In this document: positions 1 to 11,319 of the stretch, piece by piece
Layout: each line of letters opens with the position of its first letter
Numbering within the stretch: the stretch's first letter is position 1
Assembly (NCBI RefSeq): GCF_000715075.1
Contig: NC_134089.1
Coordinates: forward strand, 65,888,697-65,952,696
Direction: 5' to 3'
Length of the DNA: 64,000 nt
Source: Nicotiana tabacum
Lineage: Eukaryota > Streptophyta > Magnoliopsida > Solanales > Solanaceae
Notes under the pieces: model-generated
The model's database searches: none
What the model was told of the DNA's origin: nothing
What the model saw: the letters and a program-made list of their open reading frames with translations, nothing else
Made by a program: the position numbers and the translations under genes

Positions 1-1409
1 AGATTTGATTATACCCCGAGTAACCATCCAAAAGCAATAAAAACACCCCCAACAAGACGATCTAACATTTGGTCAAGGAATGACAATAGGAAATGGTCCT
101 TTCGAGTCACCTTGTTTAGCTTCCGGTAGTCCATGCAAACCCTCCAACCTGTGACTGTTCGAGTAGGGATAAGTTCATTGTTGTCATTGGTCACCATAGT
201 CATACCACCCTTCTTCGGCACATATTGCACCAGAGAAGTCCACGAGCTATCAGAAATGGGGTACACAACCCCGACATCCAACCATTTGATCACCTCTTTC
301 TTCACCACTTCTTGCATAGCCTCGTTCAATCTTATTTGATGCTCCAAGGAAGGCTTTGCATCATCCTCCAAGATAATTTTGTGCATACAGAATGCGGGGC
401 TTATTCCCCGAATGTCAGCTAGAGTCCATCCAATTGCCCTTTTCCTCTTTTGAAGAACCGCCAAAGTGGCCTCAACCTGCATGTTAGTAAGGCAAGAAGA
501 AAGAATATCTGGTAAAGTAGAATTTGAGCCCAAGAATTCATACCTGAGGTGTGGAGGAAGTTGTTTCAACTCCAACACTGGTGGCTCCTCAATTGATGGC
601 TTTGTTGGTGGAGTTTTCTGGTTTTCAAGATCCAAAGACAATTTCCTAGGCTCATAAGAATAAGAGCCCATCCCATGTAATGCATTCACGCACTCCACTC
701 TACTAGCATCATCATTGACATCCATGTTTAAGAGCACTGCTTCAAGAGGATCCTCCATGTTGATCATAGTACTGGTATCATCCACAATTATAGCTGTGAC
801 AAGGTCTACAAATGAGCACACCTCGGTGCTATTGGGTTGCTTCATAGATTTGCAAACGTGGAAAATGACCTTTTCATCTCCCACTCGGAAAGTGAGCTCA
901 CCCGCTTCAACATCAACCAATGCCTTTCCCGTTGCAAGGAAAGGCCTACCCAAGATAATAGGAACCTCATAGTCCACCTCACAATCCAAAATCACAAAGT
1001 TGGCTAGCAATATGAATTTGTCCACCTGGACAAGCACATCATCAATAATTCCCAAAGGTCACTTCATCAATCGATCCACCATTTGAAGTCTCATTGAAGT
1101 TGGCCTACATTGCCCGATACCCAAAGTTTTGAAAACTAAGAAGGGCATTAAATTGATACTAGCGCCCAAGTCATATAGAGCCTTGGCAAAATACACACTC
1201 CCAAAGGTGCAAGGAATGGTGAAAGCACCAGGATCTTCAAGCTTTGGGGCCATTGAATGCACTATAGCACTGACTTGGTGAGTCATCTTTATAGTTTCAC
1301 AATCCATAGAACGCTTCTTTGTAACCAAGTCTTTCATGAATTTTGCATAACCCGACATTTGTTCAAGTGCCTCCACCAAAGGCACATTAATAGATATGCT
1401 CTTCATCAT
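1..1409 (-). pseudogene. Retrotransposon pol: aspartic protease and start of reverse transcriptase
   Basis: The N-terminal part is the retroviral-type protease: DLGAS active-site motif near position 1170, then the ILGRPFLATG motif near 930-960. After a variable linker comes the N-terminal reverse transcriptase region with WTLADIRGI (about 400), VPKKGG (about 205), and the WRVCMDYRKLN motif (about 105-135), where the enzyme begins its fingers domain. One in-frame stop lies at 1059-1061. A frameshift near position 45-50 moves the following GYSGYNQI-like motif into another frame. The catalytic YxDD motif, RNase H and integrase are outside the window. A functional protein would act inside the cytoplasmic capsid to copy the element RNA; this copy cannot. 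Confidence 0.85.
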
Positions 1410-1427
1410 GTCATTAAACTTTTTAAA

Positions 1428-3341
1428 CTAATTATCATTCTTCTGCTTCGCGAGCCTTTGAGGATAAGGTGGAGGTGGCCGTGGCAAAGGAGCCTTGGCT
1501 TTTGGTACAACCGGCTCCGGCATGTCAATTATGTGTTCCCTAGATGGGTTCACATCATTTTGGGTTTCCACCTGAACTTTTTGAATATCAATCCTCACTT
1601 CATTATTCACATTTTCATTAACCACATCTTCAACTACTGAAGGGACTTCGTCATCTTGCAACTCAACATCATCATCCACAACTTGCTTTTGCTTAGAGGA
1701 ATTCACATCACCGCCTCTCCCACTTCTTGTTGTGACCGCCATAACATGATTATTCCCACCCTTTGGGTTCACTACCGTATTACTTGGTAGAGCACCCTTT
1801 GTGCGAGTATTCAATGACTGAGAGATTTGGCCTAATTGCACCTCCAAGTTTCGGATAACGGTGTTGTGAGAAGCTAACAGTGCATCCGAATCGCATTCCT
1901 CTTCATCATATGCTCGAACAACATTTCAATTCTACCCATATCATTACCAGAAGAACTAGGACCTTGAGAAGGGAAAGGGGGTGGATTGTTCGGTTGTTGG
2001 TACATTGGGGGCCTTTGAAAGCATTGCCCCCGGTTGCCTTGGTTTCCATTGTTGTTCCACCCACCTTGATTGTTGTTGTTGCCCAAATTGTTATTATTTC
2101 CATTCCAATTGCTTTGGTTGTTGCTTTGATTACCCCAATTGTTGTTTTGGTTGTTGTTATTCCAATTGCCACCACTTTGTTGATGATTGCCCCAATTTCC
2201 TTGGAGTCGCCATTGTTGGTTTGAAGAGTTGCCTCTATTGCCTTGATAGTTGTTGACATATTGTACCTCTTCACTTTGGTCATCATAACCATCATTTTGA
2301 CACCCATCATATTCATCAACAAATTGCTCAGAATTTTCTTGATTTTGTTGTCTCCTTTGCCTTTTCTTGTTGACAAGCATACTAACACCCTCTATGGCAT
2401 TCACTTGGCAAGGATTCTGAACTTGTTGCAACTATGCCTTATCCAATTGATTCATCATAGTAGTAAGCTCAGCTATCGCTTGCCCATGATCATGTAAGTC
2501 CTTGTGCATATGGCTAACCGTAGGGTCACCTTGAGGCACATTTGCTCTACTCTGCCATGCTGAAGAAGTGTTCGCCATTTCATCAAGTACATCACATGCC
2601 TCCTCATAAGAAAGCTTCATAAAATTGCCCCTGGCCAATTGGTTCACAATGCATTGATTTGTAGTATTTATGCCTCGGTATAAGGTTTGTTGGATCATGG
2701 CCTCGGTCATATCATTATTTGGGCACTCCTTCCCCATCATTCTATACCGCTCCCAAATCTCATGCAAAGGTTCCGTTGGCTCTTGCTTGAAGGCTAATAT
2801 TTCATCTCGAAGTGCCGCCATATGACTAAGAGAGAAGAATTTGGCAATAAACTTATCCTCCAACTCATCCCAAGTTGTGATGGAATGGTTGGGGAGTCTC
2901 TCGAGCCAATCCAATGCCTTCCCCCGAAGTGAGAACGGGAAAAGTCTCAATCTCAACGCATCCTCAGACGCATTTGTCTGTTTGCTCACCCAACATGTAT
3001 CCACGAACCCTTGAGATGTTTGTAGGCATTTTGATTTGCAACGCCCGTGAAGTACCAACGTTGCTCAAGTAAGGTCAACATCACATTGGTTATCTAAAAG
3101 TTGCCCGCCCGGATTTCGGGTGGGACAATAGCACTTGCGTAGACCTGGTTCGGTAATATTATGGGAGCCACTCTTGGAGGAACCGGGGAGGGTCTAGAAT
3201 ATTGTCATTTGGATTAGCATTGGCATTCCGGCCTCTCTGTTGACCTTGAGGTGCAAGAGGCACCTCATCTTGCTCAAGATCATCTACCTCCTCCCCCGCA
3301 ATCACGTTTCCAAGAGGGTCATTAGCGTTGTTTAAAGCCAT
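1428..3341 (-). pseudogene. Retrotransposon gag (Athila-like)
   Basis: Gag builds the virus-like particle. I start it at the ATG at 3341 (MALNNAND), 97 bp downstream of the primer site in element order. The Retrotrans_gag core (PF03732-like) is clear at 2432-3010: LRLFPFSLRGKALDWLERLP, then WDELEDKFIAKFF, then a RYRMM-type motif. It is followed by an Asn/Gly/Trp-rich low-complexity tail (2000-2250) and a MAVTTRSG-containing segment (1428-1847). The reading frame is broken by stops at 3159 and 2432-2434 and by a frame change between 1874 and 1847. The low-complexity tail is typical of this lineage's gag and probably binds RNA in place of a zinc knuckle, which I do not see here (inference). Confidence 0.85.
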
Positions 3342-3437
3342 GTTGGTACCTGAGTAATGACACAAACAAGTAAGTAACAAAGAAGGAAAGAAGAACAATA
3401 CACAAAACTAACTAAATAGATAGCCAAAACCGTTAGC

Positions 3438-3455
3438 TCCCCGGCAACGGCGCCA
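3438..3455 (-). other. Primer-binding site, tRNA-Asp type
   Basis: On the minus strand this reads TGGCGCCGTTGCCGGGGA, which matches the 3' end of plant tRNA-Asp as I know it from Athila elements. It lies 6 bp inside the LTR boundary at 3462, the expected position for first-strand priming. Confidence 0.85.
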
Positions 3456-3461
3456 AAAAGT

Positions 3462-4997
3462 TGATCGCTGCCTACTCCACACTACTAAAAAGTAGGAAGA
3501 GAGGGCCGCAATAGCTTTTACCTGATATGAGGGTCGGGATCAATTTCCACAGGGAGCTAGGAGTAGAGTCGAGTATCTATCTAGACTAGAGTCGTGTAAT
3601 TGTTCCAAATGTCATTTCCAAACATCTTTTGATTTTTTCTTTAATAAACTAATATTATCAACTACTAATTAAAACTAAATTATGCTAATTAGAAAATTGC
3701 TAGAGTTGTATCTAATAGGTAGAAAGGCACTAGGGTAGTGACTTTTACCTAGGTGGCTAATTGACGGGTAAATGCTTCTAAGGCTCGATTGACATGATTG
3801 GGGAAATATGCTATAACCGTTGCACAATTTTACCCACTCTCATACCTCTCGGTAGAGAGAGTGATTTTGCCCAATTGACTCTCTCGAGACCAAATGGGTA
3901 GGCAAATTAGCTCAAGTAACTAGGGTTCAAGTCGGGTAATTACTCTCTTTAGGTTTAACCCTTTAATTGGGACTATCAATTCTCTTGAGTCCATCCTAAT
4001 TCCTCGTTGGGTCAATTTTGGAGACTTAGGCTCTCTTTCTCAAGAAGAGCCAATTCAACTTAGCACAAACCAGTGTTTGCAACCACCAATTCATAGATTA
4101 AACCATAAAAGTGACCCAAATAGCAAACACCCATAGTCAATATAAACCTAGATGGCAACACCCATCAATTACCCACACTAGGGTTGAGCCACAACCCTAG
4201 CTAATGGGTTTAGCTACTCATGCTTGAAGAAGAAAATAGATAAATAGATGAAAAACAAGGCATATTAATTAAAAGCTAATGTAAATACAGAGAATCTATC
4301 GTTAAATCTAAGTTAAGATGCCAAAAATGGCTATACAATATCTTCTCACGAGCACAACTTCGTTCTGGAAATAACTGATACCCTAAAAATGGAAAAAATA
4401 CTCTATTAATACTAAGCTGGAAAAACTGGACAAAAATGCCCCTGCGAGGTTAGTGAGGACCGCACAAAATGGACCACGGACACACTAGGCCCTTGGACTT
4501 GAAGTCTTGGCTCTCTAAACTCAGGCTCCACGGACCGCGCAGAATGGACCGCGACCGCGGTGGCAACTAGCACGGTTCGCACAAACATGACCGCGGACCG
4601 CATGGGTTTGAAGTTGGCACTAGACATCTCTCTGATCTTCTCCTCCGCAGACTGCACAAAATGGTAGTACGACCGCAGAGCCTTCAGTGCGGACCGCGCA
4701 AGATCGAATGCGGCCGCACTGCCTTGAAGCTTGATTTGCCAGTTCTCTGAATCCCCTAGTGCGGACCGCACAAAGTGTAGTGCGGCCGCACTAGGCCTTT
4801 TTGTCCTAAGTTTGCCTTGTCTTTAGTACTTGAGCAGGTTTCACTCCTTTTGAGTCGATCTTTGACATTTCGTCACTTTGTCGATCAAACCTGCAATCAA
4901 GCACAACTTATGAGCCTTTTGGGACTATTTTGTAAGAATTTATAATCAAAGCGTAAGCAGGAAGGAGCATAAAACACGTCAAAATTCCTAGTTATCA
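3462..4997 (-). repeat. 5' LTR of the Athila-like element (1536 bp)
   Basis: The ends are TGATCGCTG (plus-strand left) and AGTTATCA (right), giving matched TGAT/ATCA termini. The left end abuts the primer site. Positions 4440-4800, in the first 560 bp of the LTR in element sense, hold an array of GCGGACCGC and TGCGGCCGCA words. The rest is AT-richer with no ORF of interest; the open frame at 4412-4771 is a by-product of the CG-rich array. The sister LTR is outside the window, so the target duplication cannot be checked. Confidence 0.85.
4440..4800. repeat. CG-rich palindromic word array inside the Athila-like LTR
   Basis: At least nine copies of GCGGACCGC, ACCGCGGACCGC or TGCGGCCGCA-like words are spaced about 25-50 bp apart, for example at 4530-4560, 4590-4605, 4690-4725 and 4760-4795. 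Several are perfect palindromes (TGCGGCCGCA). The DNA between them is ordinary and less CG-rich. Confidence 0.75.
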
Positions 4998-6027
4998 ACT
5001 GCCTCCCGTTATCGCATGTTATTTCGGATGGGATTCCGAACCGGCATATGATGTGATCCCATATGAAATTGATGACTTCCTTCGCCTCAATTTGGGTCCT
5101 CGGTTCTCGCCCAGGGAATTCAGGGATGCTCAGGACCCAAAGGCTACCAACGTGGAGGGTCCTCTCCAGGGGGAGATGAGCTTGACAACTTCCTTGATAG
5201 TGTTGATGATGTTAGTGAGGACATTGATCTCAACGCTCCCAACGCTATCGAGGAAGCAGAGAAGTTCCAGCAGCAGGTGATAGCTTTTTATGTACACCTT
5301 TCTAGTCTCAAGTATCTTTCCTCATTTTTCTGACTCTTTTAATTCGTTGTAGGCTAAGAATATGTATGATCACGCCTTCTCTAGGCTTCAAGATGAGCTT
5401 TCATGCCGTGGAAAGGAGCTCGAGAAGCTCACCTCGGGACTTGAGGAGTCGAAGGCCTCTTCTACCTAAAAGGAGGAGGAGTTAAGCGAGCTTTGGGCTA
5501 ATTTGGAGGGAGTGCTCTGAGAAAAGGCTAGCCTTGCTGAGCAGGTAACTTGTTATTCATAAATTTGTTCGTCAGCCTCTCAATTCGATGTTTACTGACT
5601 TATCTTTTCCTTTGTAGATCAGGCAGAAGGATGTTCTCGTGGGGCGACTTCGGGAAGAAGTCGCCGCTATGAACACGGAGATCCTCGAGCTGAGGAGGCG
5701 AAACGAGGTCGTGACCTTGGAGTTGGCATCAATCTAGGGTCTTCTTCGAAATGCTAGGGAAGAGGCCGCTACATATCTGAGCGAAGCTGCCACTATGAAT
5801 CAACTAGCCCGAGAGATATCAGAGGAGGCCGAGCAAAAGCTGACTCGGACTGTCGCTTACGCTCGTGCAAAGGCAAGGAGGCAAGCCTTAGAGGAAGCAG
5901 TGCTAATGGTGCCGATCTCTCTGCTGAGATCGAGGAGGCCCCAGATTTGGAGGAAGAATTGGCACTCTTGGTCACTTTGGATGAAGATCCCGAAGATGGT
6001 TCAAAGGGTAGTAGTGATGAAGAGTAG
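4998..6027 (+). pseudogene. PF04195-associated element gene, C-terminal coiled-coil part (copy A)
   Basis: The sequence encodes a broken, intron-containing protein. The first exon includes YEIDDFLRLNLGPRFSPREF (about 5059-5115), then after a frame change an acidic stretch (DELDNFLDSVDDV). An intron (about 5276-5351, GT...AG) leads to a heptad-rich exon ([13 protein letters not shown], 5389-5430). A further exon (5617-6027) carries long Ala/Glu/Arg coiled-coil sequence and an acidic tail ending in GSSDEE and a TAG at 6025. At least three in-frame stops and one frameshift are present. It resembles the C-terminal half of the gene at 6637-8556. The N-terminal half lies left of the Athila-like insertion, outside the window. 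Function unknown; I infer an extra gene of a Tat-type retrotransposon. The 150 bp after the stop look like a 3' UTR, T-rich with an AATGTAAAAGAAA stretch. Confidence 0.6.
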
Positions 6028-6199
6028 GTCTGCGTCGCCTTTCCTTCCTTTTTTCTTTTTGTGTATGTATTCCCGGGGAAACAGGTCTTGTAAGGGTGCC
6101 CTTTATGAACAAATTTTTTGTAATGTAAAAGAAATTTTTTGTTTCCAGCCTTGCATTCTTTATTTTTCAGCAATTATGCATAATTCAGTTTTTGAATTT

Positions 6200-6636
6200 T
6201 GATGTCGAATCTTAGGAGTCCATATTTGGGGGCAATCGGGACCCTCGAAATCGTGCACCATCTCGAGATTAGGTCGATAGCTTCTTTGGAGTCGATGCTT
6301 ATAATAGCAGAAATCCTCGGGGTCTCAATATTTCCCGAGCACCGTGTGACAGCATTATTTATACGTCACGGTAGTGGGGCGCCCGGGGTGGTCCCACCAA
6401 TACATTTCCCAAGAAAGGGATGCTGACATGGTCAGACTTAATTGGTCTTCAGGATAGGCGAACAGTGGCCGCTTGCCTCTATATATGCATTCGCTCATTT
6501 CTTAATTGGGGATTCTGCTACTCTGTGTAACTATCCCTCTCATAGAACTTTCGTTCTTTGTGCTAGTTCTCTCATCATTTTCAACTCAAAGTCTTTGCCA
6601 AAATTTTCATCCTCCTCTTCCTATTTTACTGTAGCC
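6200..6636 (+). promoter_or_regulatory. Putative promoter and 5' leader of the copy B gene
   Basis: A TATA-like box (TATATATG, 6480-6487) lies about 150 bp before the ATG at 6637, followed by a pyrimidine-rich leader. The equivalent gene at 51467 has TTATAAATA at about 51270-51278 in the same relative place, so the promoter position is shared between copies. It drives transcription away from the neighbouring Tat-type LTR sense. Confidence 0.45.
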
Positions 6637-8556
6637 ATGGCTGCTACATCAAAATCCGTTCATCAGGGAGAAGAGAGTTCTGCCTCTGCTTCGCGTTTGG
6701 TCGGTGATACACCACTGGTGCCTGGTGAGTAGACCTTGAGGTGCTTTATATAGAGGAGAGCCTTACATTAGAAAGAGCTCCCAACGTTCAAGGGCATCGG
6801 GAGCATGAATCGAGGTTCATTTCCTTAAAAGGGGAGGAGCATCTCGAGATGGTTAGGAAGGAATGCGGATGGGGAGAAGAAGTGGTACTGCAGGTACCTT
6901 CCCCGGAGGAAAACATTATGACCCATGGCGAGGGGTTTTTGAACGTGTATATGTATCCCTTTACGTTGGTCCCCCTTGGCAGGATTGTGCTTGAGTTGTG
7001 TAGAAATATCAGGTTACCTTGGCGCAGGCTCACCCATCCCTTTGGAGGATAGTGCTGATGATAAGGTACTTTGCGGATAAGGCCGGGCTCGAATTCACCT
7101 TTAGCCATTTCGTTAGGTTATATCGTCCTCTTCATTACCGGGGCTTGGTTACTCTGCGAAGTTGATCCACCCGGTCCCTTTCCATTAACAACGAAGAGGG
7201 CGAGGATCGAGGGTGGATGAGCCAGTTTGTTCGAGCGCGGACAACCGATATTATCCCTGGAGAGTTTCTGCCATTTCCTGAGAAATGGAATTTCACATGT
7301 AAGTGGTACACTTGTGTTTTTATCGCTTTGTCCACAGTGGAGTCGGGCTTCATAAAGATGTTTTTTCATTTTGTTTTCTTTAGCGATTCCTTGGTCGCCG
7401 AATGAGGTTCCTGACCTGGCTGAATGGTTTCGTAAGCTGGCAGCTTGCTCGATCTATGATAAGCGCAAATGGTGAGACTTGTCCAAGGGGAGATGTGAGA
7501 CAAAGCATCATGGTAGGTGTTTAGTGGCTTGCTTCCTCAGAAAAAGGCACTTTCTTTTTAGCGCACTAACTCTACCGCTGTAGGTGTTGGAGGTTTTTCC
7601 GAGATGAGGTTGTGCCCCCTGGGGGAGGAGGAGAGATTATCAACCTCGGGGTTAAGGGTCGACAATAAATGGAAAGAATCTTTGAGGTGTGAGGATGCTC
7701 GCGGTGGGGCTAGTCCTTTGCTGAGGTTCAAAAGAGACAAGTCGGCCGAGCTTCGGAGGCCTCTATTTTTGAAAAAACATTTCCCGTTCCCGTCGAAGGC
7801 ACTTTGAGGGACAAGGGTCATCTGGTGCCTCGCTCTTCTCCTAACGAAGGCACTTCAAGGGAAACTAAGCCATCGGTTGTATGCTCGACTTTTGGTGAGG
7901 CTTAGCGTCTTAGCTTCATGGTAAGTTTTGGTAGCTGGTATAGGCTTCTTTCAGTTTAGCGTCTTTCTTATTGAGCTTTCGTTTGCAGGCTTTTAACAAG
8001 CTTAAGTCTGAGCTGCTTTGCCATGAGGCCAGACTGCGGAAAGCTTTAGATGGGGAAAAATCCCTTAGGCTTCTTTGCACTAAAAAGGAAGATGAACTGG
8101 TATACCTGCGGTATGAGGCGGATCAAAGTCGGAACTATGAAAGCCTTCTCAAAAGACAGGTAACCTACACTTCGTATCGATGTATGCTCCCCCTTCCGCT
8201 TTTGGAGATTAATATTCCGATATTTTAGTTGAAGAGCAAAATGGAGGAGCTGGAATGACTTTGGGGAAAAGTTGGTTGGGTTAAATGTGAGTGTAACGAG
8301 CTGAAGGCTCAGGTTGCGACCAAGGAGGATGCTTTGGCTAAGGCTTCCGCCCTCGAAGTGCAACTCCGGAATGTCATGGAAACAATTCTATCCGAGCGAA
8401 TATGATTACAAGGTTCGAGTCTGAGCTTTTGAAGATGAAGGCTGAAGTTGTGGATGCCCGAGCCGAAGCCGTAATGAGCTGCACTAAGGCTGACAAGAAA
8501 GTGGCGGTCTATTTGAAGGGCACTGCCGATGCTCGAGCCGAGAGCAGAAGCAATTA
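6637..8556 (+). pseudogene. PF04195 (putative gypsy-type transposon domain) multi-exon gene, copy B
   Basis: This starts at the ATG in GCCATGG (MAATSKSVHQGEESS). Exon 1 encodes the PF04195-like domain: ECGWGEEVVLQVPSPEE (about 6860-6910) and GFLNVYMYPFTL (about 6935-6970). It runs on through a frameshift to RGWMSQFVRARTTDIIPGEF (7210-7270) and ends at a GT donor near 7300. Further exons fit 7383-7510 (AEWFRKLAACSIYDKRKW then a TGA), 7584-7920, 7989-8160 (coiled coil, LKSELLCHEARLRKAL) and 8229-8556, each bounded by GT...AG. Stops occur at 6730 and in exons 2 and 5, with several frameshifts. The domain is annotated in Pfam as a putative gypsy-type transposon domain; biochemical role unknown. 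The coiled-coil tail joins directly to an LTR at 8560, which I read as a deletion that removed pol and gag. Confidence 0.62.
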
Positions 8557-8559
8557 AAT

Positions 8560-9312
8560 GGTAATAACAATTAAATTTGATTTTGTGGTTCTAAAAATAC
8601 GTGATCTATTTTTATGCTAGTTGTTAAGCAATGGATGCTAAGTAAAAGATTAGAAAACAAGATTATAGCTTGAAAACGATGCGATAGTCAAACCAAATAG
8701 TTGGAGATCTGGGCCTCGAGCTGGCATATATGGGGCCTCGATGTCGAGTCTGGTGGCCGATTTTAGGAAATCGAGAGGACGATTAACAGTTATAAGAGCT
8801 ACGATAATGGCTCTTTATGATCAATGATAAGCAATAAATGATGAACAATAAATAGAACACAATGGATATAAGCAATAATGGAAGTAATGAGATCAAGAGA
8901 ATATGTTAGAGAGCAAAGAGAATGTTCTTGGGTATTTAATATTGAGTATCAGATGGCCTACAAAATGACATGGATCCCCTTTATATATGAGGGGAAATTC
9001 CAACATAGTACAAGTGCATTTATTACAAAGACATATGGATGATACAGCCATTTAGTGCCATGGTACGGGTTTGGACTAGCCTAATAGACCTTGTCAACTC
9101 TAGTCACATGCCTTGGGAACCTCACACCGATCCACCGATGTCACTGATTTACCCTGCCTCGAGGCCGACCGTTGCTTACGCTACCTCGAAGTAGATTACC
9201 AAGAACCCTCGAGGCTAGGGCCCCGAGCTAAGCTTCGATACTTCAGGGGAGGTAGTTCCTTCGAGGTGCCTTGGTGACCGCAAAATCGAACCGCCGATTT
9301 TTACCGTATTCA
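8560..9312 (-). repeat. Tat-type LTR (copy 1), truncated
   Basis: The sequence is homologous to 25862-26507 and 50464-51086. It shares the AACAATTAAATTT start, a CCCTTTATATA TATA region read on the minus strand (near 8978-8990), a CCTCGAGG-rich part, and a terminal TTTTTACCGTATTCA equivalent to TTGACCGTATACA. The low-coordinate end lacks the TTTACCCTTAAAA motif and primer site seen in copy 2, so it is truncated where it meets the copy B gene. Confidence 0.6.
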
Positions 9313-9665
9313 AATTGATTCCTAATATAAAGGGATACTCATTTAATTCCTAATATATATATATATAACTGGTAAATTTGTATATAAGAGGTAATTAAAT
9401 TGAAACTTGAGTAGGGAGTGTAATAAAGTTTTCAATAGCGTATAAGTATGTAAAAATCCCTATTTTTATTTTATAGAGTATGGTGGGGGCAACATATGAA
9501 AGTTGCATATAGAAAAATCGCAAAGATTTGTGATTCTAAATGCAAAAGGAGCCTTAGATTTTGTGATTTAAATATGGCGCCAAAGCAATATGAAGAATGC
9601 TGACTAATACAAATGGTTATTTTATGAGTATTGAAGTTGAAGGGTCTTTCTCGTGGATACGGAAA
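9313..9665. other. AT-rich stretch without recognised gene
   Basis: It holds a short (AT)n run at about 9352-9366 and no supported ORF. It may be pre-insertion host DNA between two repeats. Confidence 0.4.
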
Positions 9666-10491
9666 TATCACGACCCAGATTTCCCACCCTCGGGGGTCGT
9701 GATGGCGCCTACTCGTGAAAGCAGGCAAGCCAACTATTAAGGTTCTACACATTAACATTCAACCCAAACAGTTATGAACAGTAAACATAACTAAACAAAT
9801 GAAAAGCGCGGAAGTGTAAAATAAATCCAATACTTCAATACATGTCTACCCACGAATCTGGTGTAACAAATTCACGAATGACTAAGATTTTTATTACAAA
9901 TACAAGTCTGAAAAGAAAAGTTCAATTGTTCTCAGAATGAAAGAGACAGTAGAAAAGCTAAATAGGGAAGGGAGACTTTAGGCTCTGCGGACGCCAGCAG
10001 ATCTACCTTGGTCTCCCTGGACTGAAGGCAGCTACCTCAGCTACTCACCGGGTCCGGTACTGAAATCTACACAAAATAGTACGGAGTGTAGTATCAATAC
10101 AACCGACCCCATGTACTGAGTAAGTGACGAGCCTAACCTCGGCAAAGTAGTGACGAGGCTAGGACACAACAATCATATATACCTGTGCAGTTAAATCATA
10201 TACCAACAAAATTATAATAACAGGAATCAACAGAATAAGATGGGGAGGGGACATGTTGCGGGGATATCAGATTCTAACAATAAACCAATAAAGAAGCATA
10301 ATGAATATCATATCTATATCAACAAGAATAATGAAACGGTAACACGTGCACGACATCACCCTTTGTGCTTTTACTCTTGTCCTCACCATATGAAACAACA
10401 AAAACGGCACGGCATCACCCTTCGTGCATTACCTCACATAATCATGGCACGACATCACCCTTCGTGCATTATTCCTCACAATATCGGTACG
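9666..10491 (-). repeat. 3' LTR of the Tekay-like element, distal segment
   Basis: The plus-strand start TATCACGACCC corresponds to the usual TGTCACGACCC terminus with one change. The segment ends at the hAT target duplication (10484-10491). It includes hairpin units GCACGA-N9-TCGTGC (seen here in reverse) at 10345-10475, matching those in the solo LTR at 42430-42690. Confidence 0.8.
10484..10491. repeat. hAT target-site duplication, left copy
   Basis: TCGGTACG, identical to 14473-14480. An 8-bp duplication is the hAT hallmark. Confidence 0.9.
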
Positions 10492-10501
10492 TAGTGCTGT
10501 A

Positions 10502-10705
10502 TTTTTTCCCGGGCCCGGGCCTTAGTGGGCCTAACGGGCCGGGCCTCGCGGTCCCGGGCTTCGTGGTCCCGGGCTCTGGCGGTCCCGGGCCTGGCGGTCC
10601 CGGTCTTCGTGGGCCTAATGGGTGGAACCGGCCCGTGACGGGCCTAAGCCCACATGGTCCTGTGCTTAACGGGCCGGGCTCGTGGGCTTCGCGGGCCTAG
10701 CGGTT
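10502..10705. repeat. hAT subterminal CG-rich word array, left
   Basis: This is a run of CCCGGGC, GGGCC and AACGGGCC words, ending in a T run at 10706-10718. Subterminal repeats of hAT elements are usually transposase-binding sites (family knowledge). The same block recurs at 21014-21140. Confidence 0.7.
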
Positions 10706-10859
10706 TTTTTTTTTTTTTAAGACAATTTCTTGTAGTATCATGGCTATATTAAAAATATATATGTAGTATATATGTATATCTAATTATTAAAGTGCTTGAC
10801 GAAAAAGAAAATAACAAAACAATAGTAAAACACTAAATTGTCATGCATAAATATCACTT

Positions 10860-11130
10860 CTTGAAGTATATTATATTGTATCTTATGTATATATATTCTC
10901 TTATATATTTTCTTATAGTATATATTGTATCTTATGTATATATATTCGCATAATATATTTTCTTGTAGTAGCTTGTAGTATATTATATTGTATCTTATGT
11001 ATATATATTCTCTTATATATTTTCTTGTAGTATATATATTGTATCTTATGTATATATTGTAGCTTATAAATATATTTTCTTGTAGTATATATATTGTATA
11101 TTATCTATATATTGTAGCTTATAAATAATT
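10860..11130. repeat. AT-rich minisatellite inside the hAT
   Basis: About five degenerate units of roughly 45-60 bp, built from TTGTATCTTATGTATATATA and TTTTCTTGTAGTATAT, lie between the subterminal array and the transposase 3' end. Confidence 0.7.
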
Positions 11131-11319
11131 CTAAGTATAGACAAAGAAATATTGCGAAAAGAAGCTCATGGGTAGAAGCAATAAATTTTATTACCAAAAA
11201 ATGACATATCTTTCTTAGTCATCCTTCCCCCAATGGAATGAGCACAACAAGGTACTAATACCACCATTAGAAGGAAAAAAACTAAGGAAGATGTGCCAAA
11301 ATACAAGTTACATATTATT

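Larger units (their letters stand above)
1..4997 (-). mobile_element. Ty3/gypsy element, Athila-like, 5' portion (left end outside window)
   Basis: In element order the minus strand reads LTR (4997 to 3462), tRNA-type primer site (3455 to 3438), gag (from 3341), protease, then the start of reverse transcriptase running off the left edge of the window. The gag carries an Asn/Gly/Gln-rich tail and the MAVTTRSG peptide before the protease, which I know from Athila-type elements. Several stops and frameshifts show that the copy is dead. The LTR termini are TGAT...ATCA. The right end lies inside a coding exon of a PF04195-family pseudogene (from 4998), so this is a younger insertion into an older repeat. 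Lineage Athila versus a sister non-chromovirus lineage is inference; a gypsy-type LTR element is certain. Confidence 0.88.

Noticed and set aside
1874..2388. Second open frame overlapping the Asn-rich gag tail
   Set aside because: It is a frame shadow of the low-complexity gag sequence on the same strand.
4412..4771. 119-codon open frame on the minus strand
   Set aside because: It lies in the CG-rich palindrome array of an LTR; composition creates open frames there and no domain is visible.
10240..10700. Gly/Pro-rich frame (GPGLSGPNGPGL type)
   Set aside because: It is a translation of the hAT subterminal CCCGGGC repeats, not a protein gene.
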